From Pseudoalteromonas piratica (GTDB lineage: Bacteria > Pseudomonadota > Gammaproteobacteria > Enterobacterales > Alteromonadaceae), in NCBI RefSeq assembly GCF_000788395.1, contig NZ_CP009888.1, positions 1,446,001 to 1,510,000 of the forward strand: a DNA stretch of 64,000 bases. The letters are read 5' to 3'. Below the pieces are notes generated by a model, which saw nothing but the letters and a program-made list of their open reading frames with translations, searched no databases and had not been told where the DNA came from. The position numbers and the translations under genes are program-made. Below, piece after piece: positions 46,886-56,354 of this stretch; positions within the stretch are counted from its first letter, which is position 1, and each line of letters starts with the position of its first letter.

Positions 46886-48427
46886 ATGACAGATCAAATT
46901 CAAGACGAAAATAAATTGATTGCAGAACGTCGTGCCAAGCTAGATGCGATTCGTGAGAATTGCTCAGCTAATGGTCACCCGAATACTTTCCGCCGTGAAG
47001 ATTACACAGCAGATCTACAAGCTAAGTTTGGTGATAAATCGAAGGAAGAGTTAGTCGAGTTAGACCACCAAGTTTCAGTAGCAGGCCGTATTTTAGCAAA
47101 ACGTGGTCCTTTCCTTGTACTTCAAGATATGAAAGGTCGTATTCAGGCGTATGCGTCTAAAGACGTGCAAAAAGCGCTAAAAGAGAAGTATGGCCAACTT
47201 GATATCGGTGACATCATCGGTGTGTCTGGTCCGCTTCATAAATCAGGTAAAGGTGACCTTTACGTAGATATGGTTAAGTACGAGTTACTGACTAAATCAC
47301 TTCGCCCATTACCAGAGAAATTCCACGGTTTAACAGACCAAGAAGCAAAGTATCGTCAGCGTTATGTTGACCTTATTACAAATATGGACACCCGTGAGAC
47401 GTTCCGTATTCGTTCAAAAGTGATTGAAGGTATTCGTCGTTTCTTAGCTGAACGTGACTTTATGGAAGTTGAAACGCCAATGCTTCAGGTTATTCCTGGT
47501 GGTGCAACGGCGCGCCCATTTGTGACTCACCACAACGCGTTAGATATCGACATGTACTTACGTATCGCACCAGAGCTTTACCTTAAGCGTTTAGTTGTGG
47601 GTGGTTTTGACCGCGTATTTGAAATTAACCGTAACTTCCGTAACGAAGGTCTTTCAACGCGTCACAACCCAGAATTTACGATGATTGAATTCTACCAAGC
47701 GTACGCTGACTACAACGATCTGATGAACTTAACGGAAGACATGTTACGTACCGTTGCACAAGATGTACTTGGTACAACAACGGTTGTTAACACAGTTAAG
47801 AACGCTGAAGGTGAAGTTGTTGAAACAATCGAATATGATTTTGGTAGCAAGTTCGAGCGTTTATCAATGGCTGATGCCATCATCAAGTATGGTCCTGATG
47901 CTGAAGAAATTGCGCATATCTTCAAAGATCCTGAAAACCACTTCGATGAGTTAGTCGCTTACGCGAAGAAAGTACACGTTAAGATCCCAGAAAAATGCGT
48001 ATGGGGTGCAGGTAAGTTCTTATGTGAGATCTTCGAAGAAACAGCTGAACATAAGCTAATTCAACCGACTTTCATCACTGAGTACCCGTGGGAAGTGTCA
48101 CCACTTGCACGTCGTAACGATGAAAATCCATTTATCACTGACCGTTTCGAATTCTTCGTAGGTGGCCGTGAATTAGCAAATGGTTTCTCTGAGCTTAATG
48201 ATGCAGAAGACCAAGCAGCGCGCTTTGCGCGTCAGGTTGAAGAAAAAGATGCTGGTGACGATGAAGCAATGCACTTTGATGATGACTATATCCAAGCACT
48301 TGAATTTGGTTTACCACCAACAGCAGGTGAGGGTATTGGTATCGATCGTCTAGTGATGTTATTTACTGACTCGCCAACGATTAAAGATGTTATCTTATTC
48401 CCGCATATGCGCCCGCAAGCGGACTAA
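46886..48427 (+). CDS. lysS: Lysyl-tRNA synthetase (class II)
   Basis: Charges tRNA-Lys. It is 513 residues (E. coli 505). The N-terminal OB-fold anticodon-binding domain covers about 60-150 ([20 protein letters not shown]). The catalytic core has motif 1 around [20 protein letters not shown], motif 2 [21 protein letters not shown] and motif 3 [13 protein letters not shown]. It lies 28 bp after prfB and ends at a strong terminator. Confidence 0.97.
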   Translation: MTDQIQDENKLIAERRAKLDAIRENCSANGHPNTFRREDYTADLQAKFGDKSKEELVELDHQVSVAGRILAKRGPFLVLQDMKGRIQAYASKDVQKALKEKYGQLDIGDIIGVSGPLHKSGKGDLYVDMVKYELLTKSLRPLPEKFHGLTDQEAKYRQRYVDLITNMDTRETFRIRSKVIEGIRRFLAERDFMEVETPMLQVIPGGATARPFVTHHNALDIDMYLRIAPELYLKRLVVGGFDRVFEINRNFRNEGLSTRHNPEFTMIEFYQAYADYNDLMNLTEDMLRTVAQDVLGTTTVVNTVKNAEGEVVETIEYDFGSKFERLSMADAIIKYGPDAEEIAHIFKDPENHFDELVAYAKKVHVKIPEKCVWGAGKFLCEIFEETAEHKLIQPTFITEYPWEVSPLARRNDENPFITDRFEFFVGGRELANGFSELNDAEDQAARFARQVEEKDAGDDEAMHFDDDYIQALEFGLPPTAGEGIGIDRLVMLFTDSPTIKDVILFPHMRPQAD

Positions 48428-48444
48428 GTACCGTCTGATAAAAA

Positions 48445-48470
48445 ACCCAGCTATATGCTGGGTTTTTTTT
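48445..48470 (+). terminator. Intrinsic terminator after lysS
   Basis: ACCCAGC / GCTGGGT stem with a TATAT loop and T7. It closes the prfB-lysS unit. Confidence 0.9.
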
Positions 48471-48509
48471 CAAGGGGCTGTGAATAAAACTGAGTTTTGT
48501 GAGCTGGTA

Positions 48510-49358
48510 TTAGTGGGATGAAATTAAATACTCTTCAACATCTTCTTTTAGATCTTGAAACTCGTACTCATCAAGTTGAAGAATATCTAATACGTCTTGT
48601 TCAATCGTTTGCCACTGTGGCTCTGGGCGAAACTGACGAGCAACATGAACAAAGTTTTCCGCAAGTCTTAAACAGGCAAAACAGCTGCGCTCAAAATCAT
48701 CTGAACACGCACTAAAAAAATCATCACTGTGATGCTGCAAAATTATTTGGCAAATTTGTTTAGGTAAATTCCAGCTGGTCGCAAGATAGTAACCTACCAC
48801 AGCATGATTTGTTTTAAAGCGGTTTTCTTCTTTGTTAAATAACGGGTTAGTATCATTTTCTCTGTGTTCTTGTAAAAGACTGGCGTAATTCTCGAATCGG
48901 ATCGCCATCGCGGGTATGCCTGCATCATGGAATAATCCAATTAAGTGAAGATTTTCAGGTGGTAACGGTGTTTTTAAATGCCTTGCAATAATGCACGAAA
49001 CATTGGCGATGTCATTGGCATTATCCCAAAACCGATTGAGGGAGAGTGAACATTTACTTTGATCATATGCTTGTTTGAGAAGGTAGCCGGTAACGAGATT
49101 TGTAATGTTTTCTAGTCCCAAAAACATCACAGCCTGACGAATATCACTAATTGTTCTGGCAAGACCATAGAAGGGGCTATTAATTATTTTTAGCACTGCA
49201 GCAGAAGTTGCTACATCGGCCGCAATAATATCGGCTACACGGAATAATTCAGGTTCTTTGCTCAACTCATCTTGCAATGCTTGTAAGATATCCGGCTTTG
49301 CAGGAATGGAAAAACCGTTTGCAACATCGTTGAGTATTTTATTATCGATTTCAATCAT
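48510..49358 (-). CDS. HDOD domain protein
   Basis: A 282-residue cytoplasmic protein made mainly of an HDOD domain (about 10-215), a relative of HD hydrolases often linked to signalling but usually lacking full catalytic residues. IPAKPDILQALQDELSKEPE and VLKIINSPFYGLARTISDIRQAVMFLGLENI are the HDOD signatures; HLIGLFHDAGIPAMA retains an HD pair. The ATG at 49358 is preferred over a GTG at 49412, because the extra stretch resembles promoter DNA (TATAGT) and not the family. No partner gene is adjacent. Confidence 0.85.
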   Translation of the reverse strand: MIEIDNKILNDVANGFSIPAKPDILQALQDELSKEPELFRVADIIAADVATSAAVLKIINSPFYGLARTISDIRQAVMFLGLENITNLVTGYLLKQAYDQSKCSLSLNRFWDNANDIANVSCIIARHLKTPLPPENLHLIGLFHDAGIPAMAIRFENYASLLQEHRENDTNPLFNKEENRFKTNHAVVGYYLATSWNLPKQICQIILQHHSDDFFSACSDDFERSCFACLRLAENFVHVARQFRPEPQWQTIEQDVLDILQLDEYEFQDLKEDVEEYLISSH

Positions 49359-49442
49359 GCGTTCGCTTAATTTAACAAACCATCTAATTACTATAGACAA
49401 AGATTGGCACACAATTGAAATTGAGGGTGTGATTTTAAAATA

Positions 49443-49470
49443 AAAAATCCCAGCACGTGCTGGGATTTTT
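49443..49470 (-). terminator. Terminator of the TetR-linked RND operon
   Basis: A perfect 24-bp palindrome centred on CAGCAC/GTGCTG with A and T flanks on both sides. It lies 29 bp after the stop of the minus-strand RND pump gene. Confidence 0.85.
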
Positions 49471-49498
49471 GGTCAGTCATCAATTTAGATTTCCATAT

Positions 49499-52400
49499 CT
49501 AAGCGGCTGTCCTTAAATCGGTGTCTTCTGAATTTTGCTTTATATCAGAATCCTTAAGTAAGAAGCTTAATATGACTGGCACTAAAATCAAAGTGAATAT
49601 TGTTGAAACCACTAATCCGCCAACCACGACGCCGCCTAAACCGCGATAAAGCTCACTACCTGCACCAGGCATGAGTACCAGTGGTAACATGCCGCCCACA
49701 GAAGTAAGTGTAGACATCATAATTGGGCGAACACGACTTTCAACAGATTCTTTAATTGCCAATTGGGCAGTAAGTCCTTTGTACTTAAGATTGTTAAGTG
49801 CTTGATGCACGATCAAAATGGCGTTATTAACAACCACACCTGCCAAGATAACAAAACCAAGTAAAGTTAAAACATCAAGGTTTTGAATTGGTGTGTAGCG
49901 ATCAAATACACTTGCCCAATGCACTGCTGCAAGACCCATAAAGCCACCAAGGGTTGCAAGTGGTACGCTCACCATAATAACAAGTGGGTATTTCCAGTTC
50001 TGGAATAAAATAACCATAACCAGATAAACTACAAACATAGCTAGAAACATGCTTGAACTTAAGGTGCCAAATAAACTACCGTCGCCGAGTAAGGACTTTT
50101 TAAGATCTGCAAGCTTACCGGCACTACCAGCAAGATTCACTTCAACGGCAGGAGAGATAGCACCCGCGCCGCGCAGTTCGTCGACCATAGTATTGACTGA
50201 TGCAATGGCCTGTTCAAGTGGCATGCCAGCTGGTGGTGTAAATTGCAAAGTTACCGCACGTTGACGCGAAACGTGCTTAATTTGATCGACGGTTTGTGTA
50301 CGCTCAACCAGTGCCAGCGATTGAAGATCAACTACCTGACTTTGTGGTGTTGCTAGCGGTGTTTGCATCAGTGCATCAATAGGGAAATCATCCTGTTGTG
50401 CACTCGTTACGATTTTAAGGTCTTTTAATTCGCCACCAACTGCAAAACTATTCATCATAATGATGCCATCACCATTAGCTTGCACTGCTAAGCCTAAATC
50501 ACGACGTGTCATGTTGAGTTCGGCAAGACGCTCATCTAGCGGCTTAATTGATAGCTCTGGCGTTGGCAGTAAAAAGTTAGCTGGCTCAGGAATGGTTGCA
50601 TAAGGCCCATAATTACCGATTAATTTAAATAGCAAGGCTGTTGCACCATTAGTGATTTGCTCTAGGTCATCACCTACCAAATCGATTTGAATCGCGCTAC
50701 CCGTTGTACCACCGGTATTAAAAAGTGGAAACTGGAAAGCAAAGCCAATCACATCTGGTGCGTTTACGCCCATTAATGTTTGGTTTAAGAAGTCGACCGC
50801 ATCAATGGTTTTATCTGCTTCTTTTGGGATCATGCCATGGAGAATTTGACCATCCATTGCGACTAAGAAATAGTGATCGATTTCTGGTGCTTTAATGGTG
50901 CTGCCATCCATTAATTGAATGTCAGGAACACTTTGCGTTAAATCAGGCTCTCCTCCTCGAATAATCGTCTCTGCTTGATATTTATCGCCAGTCACTTCCC
51001 ATGCAGGGCGAAGCACTTTTTCAATACGGTCACCAATTTCTGAGACTTGATCAAGGTTGTAACCAGGCGGTGGCACCATAAAGCCAAAGGCAAAATTACG
51101 GTTACCTTTTGGTAAATAATCAAGCGGTGGGATGAGTAATGCAATCCCCACAAGTGTCACAACCGCAAAACTTGTCACTACCGTTAGTTTACGCTTGGTA
51201 GTACTGGTAATTGCGATAAACAAGGCGCCAATGTGGCTCGGCAGCTTTGCAGCTTTCTTTTCAAGCTCAGCCAATTTACCCGTTTTTAATTTTACTTGTT
51301 TAGAGTCACTGCGAGCACGCAAAAAATAAGCGCCGGCAACCGGAATAACTAAGACAGATACGACAAAACTAATAAAGACAGCTGCCATGATGGCAAGTGA
51401 TATATCGCGAAAAAGCTGACCTGCACTGTCGGCAATGGTCAAAATCGGCACAAATACAACGAGCGTAGTCATGGTTGATGCAAATACAGCACCGGCAACT
51501 TCTTGCGTACCTTCAACACTGGCTTTAAGCGGTTTTTTACCCATTTCTAAATGGCGGAAAATGTTCTCGATAACCACAATGGCATTATCAACGACCATGC
51601 CTACCGCGAATGCCATACCAGCGAGAGAGACAATGTTAATTGAGCGCCCTAGGGCGACTAAAATCACTACTGATGCAATCACTGAAATTGGAATTGCGAT
51701 AGCAATTACGCCAATGGTGCGCAGCGAGCGTAAAAATAGCAGAAGCGTAATTACAGCAAGTAAACCACCTACCATGATATTGCTTTGCACTAAATCAATG
51801 GCGTTTTCTACATAACTGGATGAGTCCCAGGTAGTAACCAGCTCAAAAGTACCATTCACCCCAAGCTTTTTAGCATGTTGTTCTAGCATACCATTCGGCT
51901 TATTCAACTCTGCAATTTCGGCTTTTAGCGCATTCATGGTTTCAAGCAGGTTAGCGCCATGGGCAAGTTGGAAATTAAAAAATGGCATTTTCACACCGCG
52001 AGCACGTACCCAATCACGCATATCTTTGTAATCGAGTTTTACCGTCGCAATGTCTTTAACATACACAGGACCGCGGCTGTCTTTTCGGATCACAATGTTT
52101 TCAATGGTGGCAACATCCGTAAAGCGTCCCATGGCACGCACACGAATATCGTTTTTGCCGTCAGGTAAGCGACCACCTGAGTAATTGGTGTTGGTAATTT
52201 GAATTGCATCTACTAATTGGCTGTAGGTAATGCCAAAGTTGGCAAGTTTGATAGGGTCAATCTGAATTTGCAGTTCTTGTTCACGTGCACCTAAAATGCC
52301 GACTTTTGAAATACCTTTGATGTTTTCAAGGCGAGGACGTAAACGACGTTCCATAAAATCATACAAGGTAGTGTTATCAAAACTCGGATCGCTAGCCGCA

Positions 52401-52828
52401 AGGCCTACCCAGGCAATGTAATCAACCGACATTGGGTCAACGCCTTCAACGGTTGGTTCCGAAACGCCCATAGGGTAGGCTGGTACTTCATTGAGTTTTT
52501 GTACAACTTCTGCCTGAGCTTGTTTAATATCAGTGCCAGTTTCAAATTCTAAACGCAACTGCGCTGCTGAGGTTTGACTGATACTGGTTAATGAAACCAA
52601 GCCATTTACATCTGACAGTACCTTTTCTTGTTCAATAACAACGTCAGATTCAATTTCTTCAGGGCTTGCGTTCTCCCAAAATGTTCTTACGCTAACAACC
52701 ACTGAGTCAACCGATGGCGTCATTTGAACCGGTACTTGAGTGAAGGCTAATACGCCTGCAAGTACCGATAATATTACAGCAACGATAACACTTATGGGTT
52801 GTTTAACCGCGCTTTCTACAATCTTCAT
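49499..52828 (-). CDS. RND-family efflux transporter (inner-membrane pump)
   Basis: A 1109-residue proton-driven pump, somewhat longer than AcrB (1049). The N-terminal membrane helix (KQPISVIVAVILSVLAGVLA) is followed by the porter loop, then the proton-relay helix VGMVVDNAIVVIENIFRHLE with Asp preserved in VVDN, a second large loop, and the last helix bundle with VVVNNAILIVHQAL. The order is typical of the HAE1/efflux RND class. It lies 7 bp after its membrane-fusion partner and is probably regulated by the nearby TetR. No outer-membrane channel gene is present; a distal TolC is likely. Substrates unknown. Confidence 0.92.
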   Translation of the reverse strand: MKIVESAVKQPISVIVAVILSVLAGVLAFTQVPVQMTPSVDSVVVSVRTFWENASPEEIESDVVIEQEKVLSDVNGLVSLTSISQTSAAQLRLEFETGTDIKQAQAEVVQKLNEVPAYPMGVSEPTVEGVDPMSVDYIAWVGLAASDPSFDNTTLYDFMERRLRPRLENIKGISKVGILGAREQELQIQIDPIKLANFGITYSQLVDAIQITNTNYSGGRLPDGKNDIRVRAMGRFTDVATIENIVIRKDSRGPVYVKDIATVKLDYKDMRDWVRARGVKMPFFNFQLAHGANLLETMNALKAEIAELNKPNGMLEQHAKKLGVNGTFELVTTWDSSSYVENAIDLVQSNIMVGGLLAVITLLLFLRSLRTIGVIAIAIPISVIASVVILVALGRSINIVSLAGMAFAVGMVVDNAIVVIENIFRHLEMGKKPLKASVEGTQEVAGAVFASTMTTLVVFVPILTIADSAGQLFRDISLAIMAAVFISFVVSVLVIPVAGAYFLRARSDSKQVKLKTGKLAELEKKAAKLPSHIGALFIAITSTTKRKLTVVTSFAVVTLVGIALLIPPLDYLPKGNRNFAFGFMVPPPGYNLDQVSEIGDRIEKVLRPAWEVTGDKYQAETIIRGGEPDLTQSVPDIQLMDGSTIKAPEIDHYFLVAMDGQILHGMIPKEADKTIDAVDFLNQTLMGVNAPDVIGFAFQFPLFNTGGTTGSAIQIDLVGDDLEQITNGATALLFKLIGNYGPYATIPEPANFLLPTPELSIKPLDERLAELNMTRRDLGLAVQANGDGIIMMNSFAVGGELKDLKIVTSAQQDDFPIDALMQTPLATPQSQVVDLQSLALVERTQTVDQIKHVSRQRAVTLQFTPPAGMPLEQAIASVNTMVDELRGAGAISPAVEVNLAGSAGKLADLKKSLLGDGSLFGTLSSSMFLAMFVVYLVMVILFQNWKYPLVIMVSVPLATLGGFMGLAAVHWASVFDRYTPIQNLDVLTLLGFVILAGVVVNNAILIVHQALNNLKYKGLTAQLAIKESVESRVRPIMMSTLTSVGGMLPLVLMPGAGSELYRGLGGVVVGGLVVSTIFTLILVPVILSFLLKDSDIKQNSEDTDLRTAA

Positions 52829-52835
52829 ATCGTGC

Positions 52836-53960
52836 CTACTTTAAATGTTGTTTATTGCCATTTGAGGCGTCTGCTACTGCAACTACAGGTCCAGGCATTA
52901 ATCGTTCATTACCTTCCGTAATTACTTTGTCATTAGGTGCTAACTGAGGTGCGAAAACGGCAACCTTATTTCCTTGATGAAATTGCACGTTAACCGAAAC
53001 TGGTTGAGCAATTTGTTTATCACCTTGCACTACCACTTTATAAACCAAGTAATTGCCACCTCGGTTCACTAATGCATCTTTTGGAACTGTAAGCGTTGTG
53101 CGAGCATCACCCTCAGGTAACCATGCACTCACTGACATGCCTGGCATTAATCCTTTGCCATTTACTTGACCAATAACGCGAAAAGTACGCGCACGCTCAT
53201 CAACGCTGTTAAGTATTTTTATATTGTGGGCTTGCACCAACTCATCACCGATTTGCAGTGCTATTTCAGAGGGGGCTTTGCTTGCTAAAAATGCGAATCG
53301 CTCTGGAACATCTAACCAAGCTTCTAATTTATTAAGTGAGGTGAGTGTGAAAGCATGATCGCCACTTCCTAACCATTGGCCTAACTCTGCAAGCCGACTC
53401 GTCACTTGACCATCAAACGGAGCACGGATTGACATATCATCAATGCGCACTTGTAATGCATCAAGCTGTGCGTTTAATGCTTCAATAGCTTGCGTTGCCG
53501 CAATCACTCGGGCTTGATTAGCGATTGTTTGTGTTTTGCTTTGATTTAGGCGCTGTTTTGATACAGCGCTTTTTTGTGCTGACTGTTTATAAGCTAGATA
53601 ATCTGCCTCGGCTTGGGTAAATTCCGCTTTAGCTAATGATAGGTTTGCTTCGGCAAGCATTTTCTCTGCTTGTAAACGCTGTTTTTCAGCATCAAGACGA
53701 CGCGTATCTAAATTAGCTAAAATGGCACCTTGAGTGACAGTATCGCCTTCATTAACTAGCACTTCGACAACCTTTCCTGATTCCACAGAAGCAACATTTG
53801 CTTGATTAAAGGCTTTTAAAGTACCGACTACACGTTTGCGTGGTTGTAATTGTTGTTCACTTGCTTCAGAAAAACGCACTACTTGTGCATTGGCTTGAAA
53901 CACTAAAAACAACAGACTTAATAAAAGTACAATTTGTTTGAATGAGCGTGGAGAAGTCAT
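52836..53960 (-). CDS. RND efflux membrane fusion protein
   Basis: Periplasmic adaptor, 374 residues, linking the RND pump to an outer-membrane channel. A signal peptide covers about 1-26 (IVLLLSLLFLVFQANAQ). The first half-lipoyl strand is GKVVEVLVNEGDTVTQGAIL, a coiled-coil hairpin follows (about 90-160), the second half-lipoyl is IRAPFDGQVTSRLAELGQWL, then a beta-barrel domain. The ATG at 53960 has GGAA upstream; a TTG at 53972 overlaps that site. No lipobox, so it is probably soluble periplasmic or held by its signal. First gene of the operon controlled from the operator region upstream. Confidence 0.92.
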   Translation of the reverse strand: MTSPRSFKQIVLLLSLLFLVFQANAQVVRFSEASEQQLQPRKRVVGTLKAFNQANVASVESGKVVEVLVNEGDTVTQGAILANLDTRRLDAEKQRLQAEKMLAEANLSLAKAEFTQAEADYLAYKQSAQKSAVSKQRLNQSKTQTIANQARVIAATQAIEALNAQLDALQVRIDDMSIRAPFDGQVTSRLAELGQWLGSGDHAFTLTSLNKLEAWLDVPERFAFLASKAPSEIALQIGDELVQAHNIKILNSVDERARTFRVIGQVNGKGLMPGMSVSAWLPEGDARTTLTVPKDALVNRGGNYLVYKVVVQGDKQIAQPVSVNVQFHQGNKVAVFAPQLAPNDKVITEGNERLMPGPVVAVADASNGNKQHLK

Positions 53961-53977
53961 TGTAATTTCCAATTTAG

Positions 53978-53992
53978 TAGACCAGTCGTCTA
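53978..53992. promoter_or_regulatory. TetR-type operator O2, at the start site of the RND operon
   Basis: TAGACCAGTCGTCTA, an interrupted palindrome (arms TAGAC / GTCTA) of which 14 of 15 bases recur upstream of tetR. It overlaps the predicted transcription start (near 53990) of the membrane fusion gene. Confidence 0.78.
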
Positions 53993-53996
53993 GTAG

Positions 53997-54025
53997 ATTG
54001 TCTTTGATAATGGCAATTGTTGCAA
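53997..54025 (-). promoter_or_regulatory. Predicted promoter of the RND operon
   Basis: On the minus strand TTGCAA (54025-54020), 17 bp, GACAAT (54002-53997). Transcription would begin inside operator O2. Confidence 0.5.
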
Positions 54026-54110
54026 GATGAATTTTAACTGAATAGTGTTTTTTTGCTGGCTTTTTTGCTTAACTCTTTGAAATTTTTTTATATATTTAAT
54101 TTTTATTTTT

Positions 54111-54126
54111 TAGACCAATTGGTCTA
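54111..54126. promoter_or_regulatory. TetR-type operator O1 (perfect palindrome)
   Basis: TAGACCAATTGGTCTA, 16 bp and perfectly symmetrical, sharing the TAGACCA half-site with the other two sites. It lies 31 bp beyond the tetR stop and about 85 bp upstream of the RND promoter. Confidence 0.7.
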
Positions 54127-54157
54127 GTTGAGGCGTTTTATATGAGTTTAGTGCCAA

Positions 54158-54742
54158 TTAAGGCACTAGGATGGACTCAAAAATAATGTCGACAAAGTTA
54201 TCGTAGGGTTCTGTTGAGCGTTCTACTTGCATTTGGATTGCAGCACCATGGCTGGCATTAAATAAAAAAGCAGCAATTTTATGTGGGTCGAGCTTTTCGT
54301 TCACTTCACCTTCTTGCTGGGCTTCACGAATGGTTTGCGCCATCATACTGTGCATTAAATCTTGTGCACATTTTATTCCACCACGCATATTTTCACTGAG
54401 TTGTGATTGTTCCAAAATCAATTTTGGCACCAAACATTCACAATCAATACCTTCTTCCTCATGAAATTGCTGAATACGCTTAAACCAATTGTTTATTCGT
54501 TGTAGTGGTGAATACTTTCGGTCGCGTAAGAATTCACGCATAAAGTCATGAGTTTGATCTTGGGCGCGCTCAATTAACGCTAAGCCAAAATCTTCCTTAG
54601 ACTTAAAGTAATGATAAAATGATCCTTTAGGCACTCCAGCCTTATCTAGGATTTCTTTTAAGCCACATCCGTTGTAACTTTTTTCGATAATTAGCGCATG
54701 GCCTGCTGCCAAAATCGCTTCTTTGGTATCTGGCTTAGTCAT
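54158..54742 (-). CDS. TetR/AcrR-family repressor of the RND operon
   Basis: A 194-residue regulator. The N-terminal helix-turn-helix covers about 8-55 (AAGHALIIEKSYNGCGLKEI, then LDKAGVPKGSFYHYFKSKEDF), the TetR signature. The C-terminal ligand domain (about 75-190) resembles the TetR_C family with many charged helices. It is directly upstream of the membrane fusion and pump genes on the same strand, 197 bp apart. Matching operators lie at its own promoter and at the RND promoter, so it probably represses both and is released by pump substrates. Confidence 0.92.
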   Translation of the reverse strand: MTKPDTKEAILAAGHALIIEKSYNGCGLKEILDKAGVPKGSFYHYFKSKEDFGLALIERAQDQTHDFMREFLRDRKYSPLQRINNWFKRIQQFHEEEGIDCECLVPKLILEQSQLSENMRGGIKCAQDLMHSMMAQTIREAQQEGEVNEKLDPHKIAAFLFNASHGAAIQMQVERSTEPYDNFVDIIFESILVP

Positions 54743-54775
54743 ATTTGGGTTAATACTTTTTTACACCTAGTGGGT

Positions 54776-54804
54776 ATTATTAGACCAGTCGTCTCTAAAG
54801 TCAA
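54776..54804 (-). promoter_or_regulatory. tetR promoter with embedded operator O3
   Basis: On the minus strand TTGACT (54804-54799), 17 bp, AATAAT (54781-54776). The operator TAGACCAGTCGTCT (54781-54794) fills the spacer, the usual layout for TetR self-repression. Confidence 0.65.
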
Positions 54805-54818
54805 CTTGAACAACGTGT

Positions 54819-56339
54819 TTAAAGCTGATCTTCAATGGGTAGAATACCAAAAAAGCATGCCCCGATTTTACGCCAAATGCTTGCATCGGGTTCACTTGTA
54901 AATGTATTTTTTGTCTTTAAATCAATCCATTCAAGCTGATTATCATTGAGCTTAACCTGATAGGCAGAGTCACTGATGGCATCGGACAGTGCATTATGAA
55001 TTTTCTCACTTAAGGGGGCGTTTTCAAACAGCACACCGATTTCGGTGTTGATAAAAATTGAACGTGGGTCGAGGTTTAAAGAGCCTACAAACGTGTGCTT
55101 GTTGTCAAAAATAATAGACTTAGCGTGAAGGCTTGCTTGGGTAGAGCCGCGCCATGCGCTTGGTTTAAAGTTGGGGGTAACTTTTGTTTCGTAAAGGGTG
55201 ATACCTGCTGCTAAAAGGGGCTTTCGATAGGGAGCATAGCCCGAGTGCACAGCGACAACATCGGTTGCGGCAAGTGAGTTAGTCAATATGCTGACTTCAA
55301 CACCACGCTCTACCATTTTTCTTAAATACTCAGTTCCATTTTCACCTGGCACAAAGTAGGGGGAAATAATAAATAAGCTTTCTGTGGTATTAGCAAAGGC
55401 CTCTTCTAAATCATCAAGTAGTGGGCTAGCGAGTCCTTTCTCATTGATTTTACTCGGTGGGTCATATAACACTTGGGCATTACCCCACGACCAAGGTAAT
55501 TTACCTTCGGTTAAATGTTCAATAAATTCTGAGTTTAATAATGCTTGAACATAATCCTGTTTGCTCTCTTCGGTATTACTGACTTCAAGGTCCCAATTAC
55601 TAAGAATATTAATTACTTCAGCGTCAGAATAGAGTTTATTGTGGAATACTTCTAAGGGGTAACTAAACTCACTATTCCAGTAACTATCAAATTGCGTATT
55701 AATGTCATTTACTGCAGCGCCAATTAGTAATAAATCAAAATCACCAAACTCAACTTCGTGACTTGCACTAAAGTATTCATCACCAATATTTCGTCCACCA
55801 ATCACTGAGGTTAAGCTATCGACTGTGAGCGATTTATTATGCATCCGGCTATTTAAGCGATCGAAATCAGTAAGAATGCCAAGTGCTTTGAAGCGGCGGT
55901 TAGGTGAGGGATTAAATAGACGAATCTCAACATTTTTATGCTGATTTAAAATTTGTAATTGTGGGTTTGAATCAGGTGCTTTCAAGTCATCGAGCAATAA
56001 TCTGATTTGCACGCCGCGTTCAGCAGCTTGATAGAGCGAATAGTTTATTTGGTTGCCGGTGACGTCTTTATTGTAGATATAGTACTGTAAATCGATACTA
56101 CTACTTGCCGCGTTAATTAAACTGACTCGTGAGACAAATGCATCAACCCCTTTGCCAAGCGCATACACACCTGTTTGATTATCTTTTTGGTCAGTGGCAT
56201 TAGAAACAAAGTTAGCTAAGCGACCCGTTTTGGCTGGTGCTTTCGCATAGCTTTTGACACTTGGGGTAGGCTTTATATGTGTTGCACACCCGACCATAAA
56301 AAGCACGACTCCTATGATTAAAATCCGCTTTAGTAACAT
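54819..56339 (-). CDS. Phospholipase D-family lipoprotein (cardiolipin synthase C-like)
   Basis: A 506-residue PLD-superfamily protein with a lipoprotein signal (LFMVGCATH, Cys18 as lipidation site). Two HKD motifs are intact: RMHNKSLTVD with IGGRNIGDEYF, and SLHAKSIIFD with VGSLNLDPRS. Layout and length resemble E. coli ClsC (YmdC, 473), which makes cardiolipin from phosphatidylglycerol and phosphatidylethanolamine. ClsC activity in E. coli depends on a partner YmdB, not seen here. A secreted phospholipase or nuclease role cannot be excluded. It lies 15 bp after the LrgB-like gene on the same strand and may be cotranscribed with it. Confidence 0.85.
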   Translation of the reverse strand: MLLKRILIIGVVLFMVGCATHIKPTPSVKSYAKAPAKTGRLANFVSNATDQKDNQTGVYALGKGVDAFVSRVSLINAASSSIDLQYYIYNKDVTGNQINYSLYQAAERGVQIRLLLDDLKAPDSNPQLQILNQHKNVEIRLFNPSPNRRFKALGILTDFDRLNSRMHNKSLTVDSLTSVIGGRNIGDEYFSASHEVEFGDFDLLLIGAAVNDINTQFDSYWNSEFSYPLEVFHNKLYSDAEVINILSNWDLEVSNTEESKQDYVQALLNSEFIEHLTEGKLPWSWGNAQVLYDPPSKINEKGLASPLLDDLEEAFANTTESLFIISPYFVPGENGTEYLRKMVERGVEVSILTNSLAATDVVAVHSGYAPYRKPLLAAGITLYETKVTPNFKPSAWRGSTQASLHAKSIIFDNKHTFVGSLNLDPRSIFINTEIGVLFENAPLSEKIHNALSDAISDSAYQVKLNDNQLEWIDLKTKNTFTSEPDASIWRKIGACFFGILPIEDQL

Positions 56340-56354
56340 TTGTTTACCGTTTAA

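Noticed and set aside
49359..49412. Eighteen extra residues at the N-terminus of the HDOD protein from a GTG start.
   Set aside because: The stretch contains promoter-like TATAGT on the coding strand, has no ribosome site and does not resemble HDOD proteins, which fit a start at 49358.
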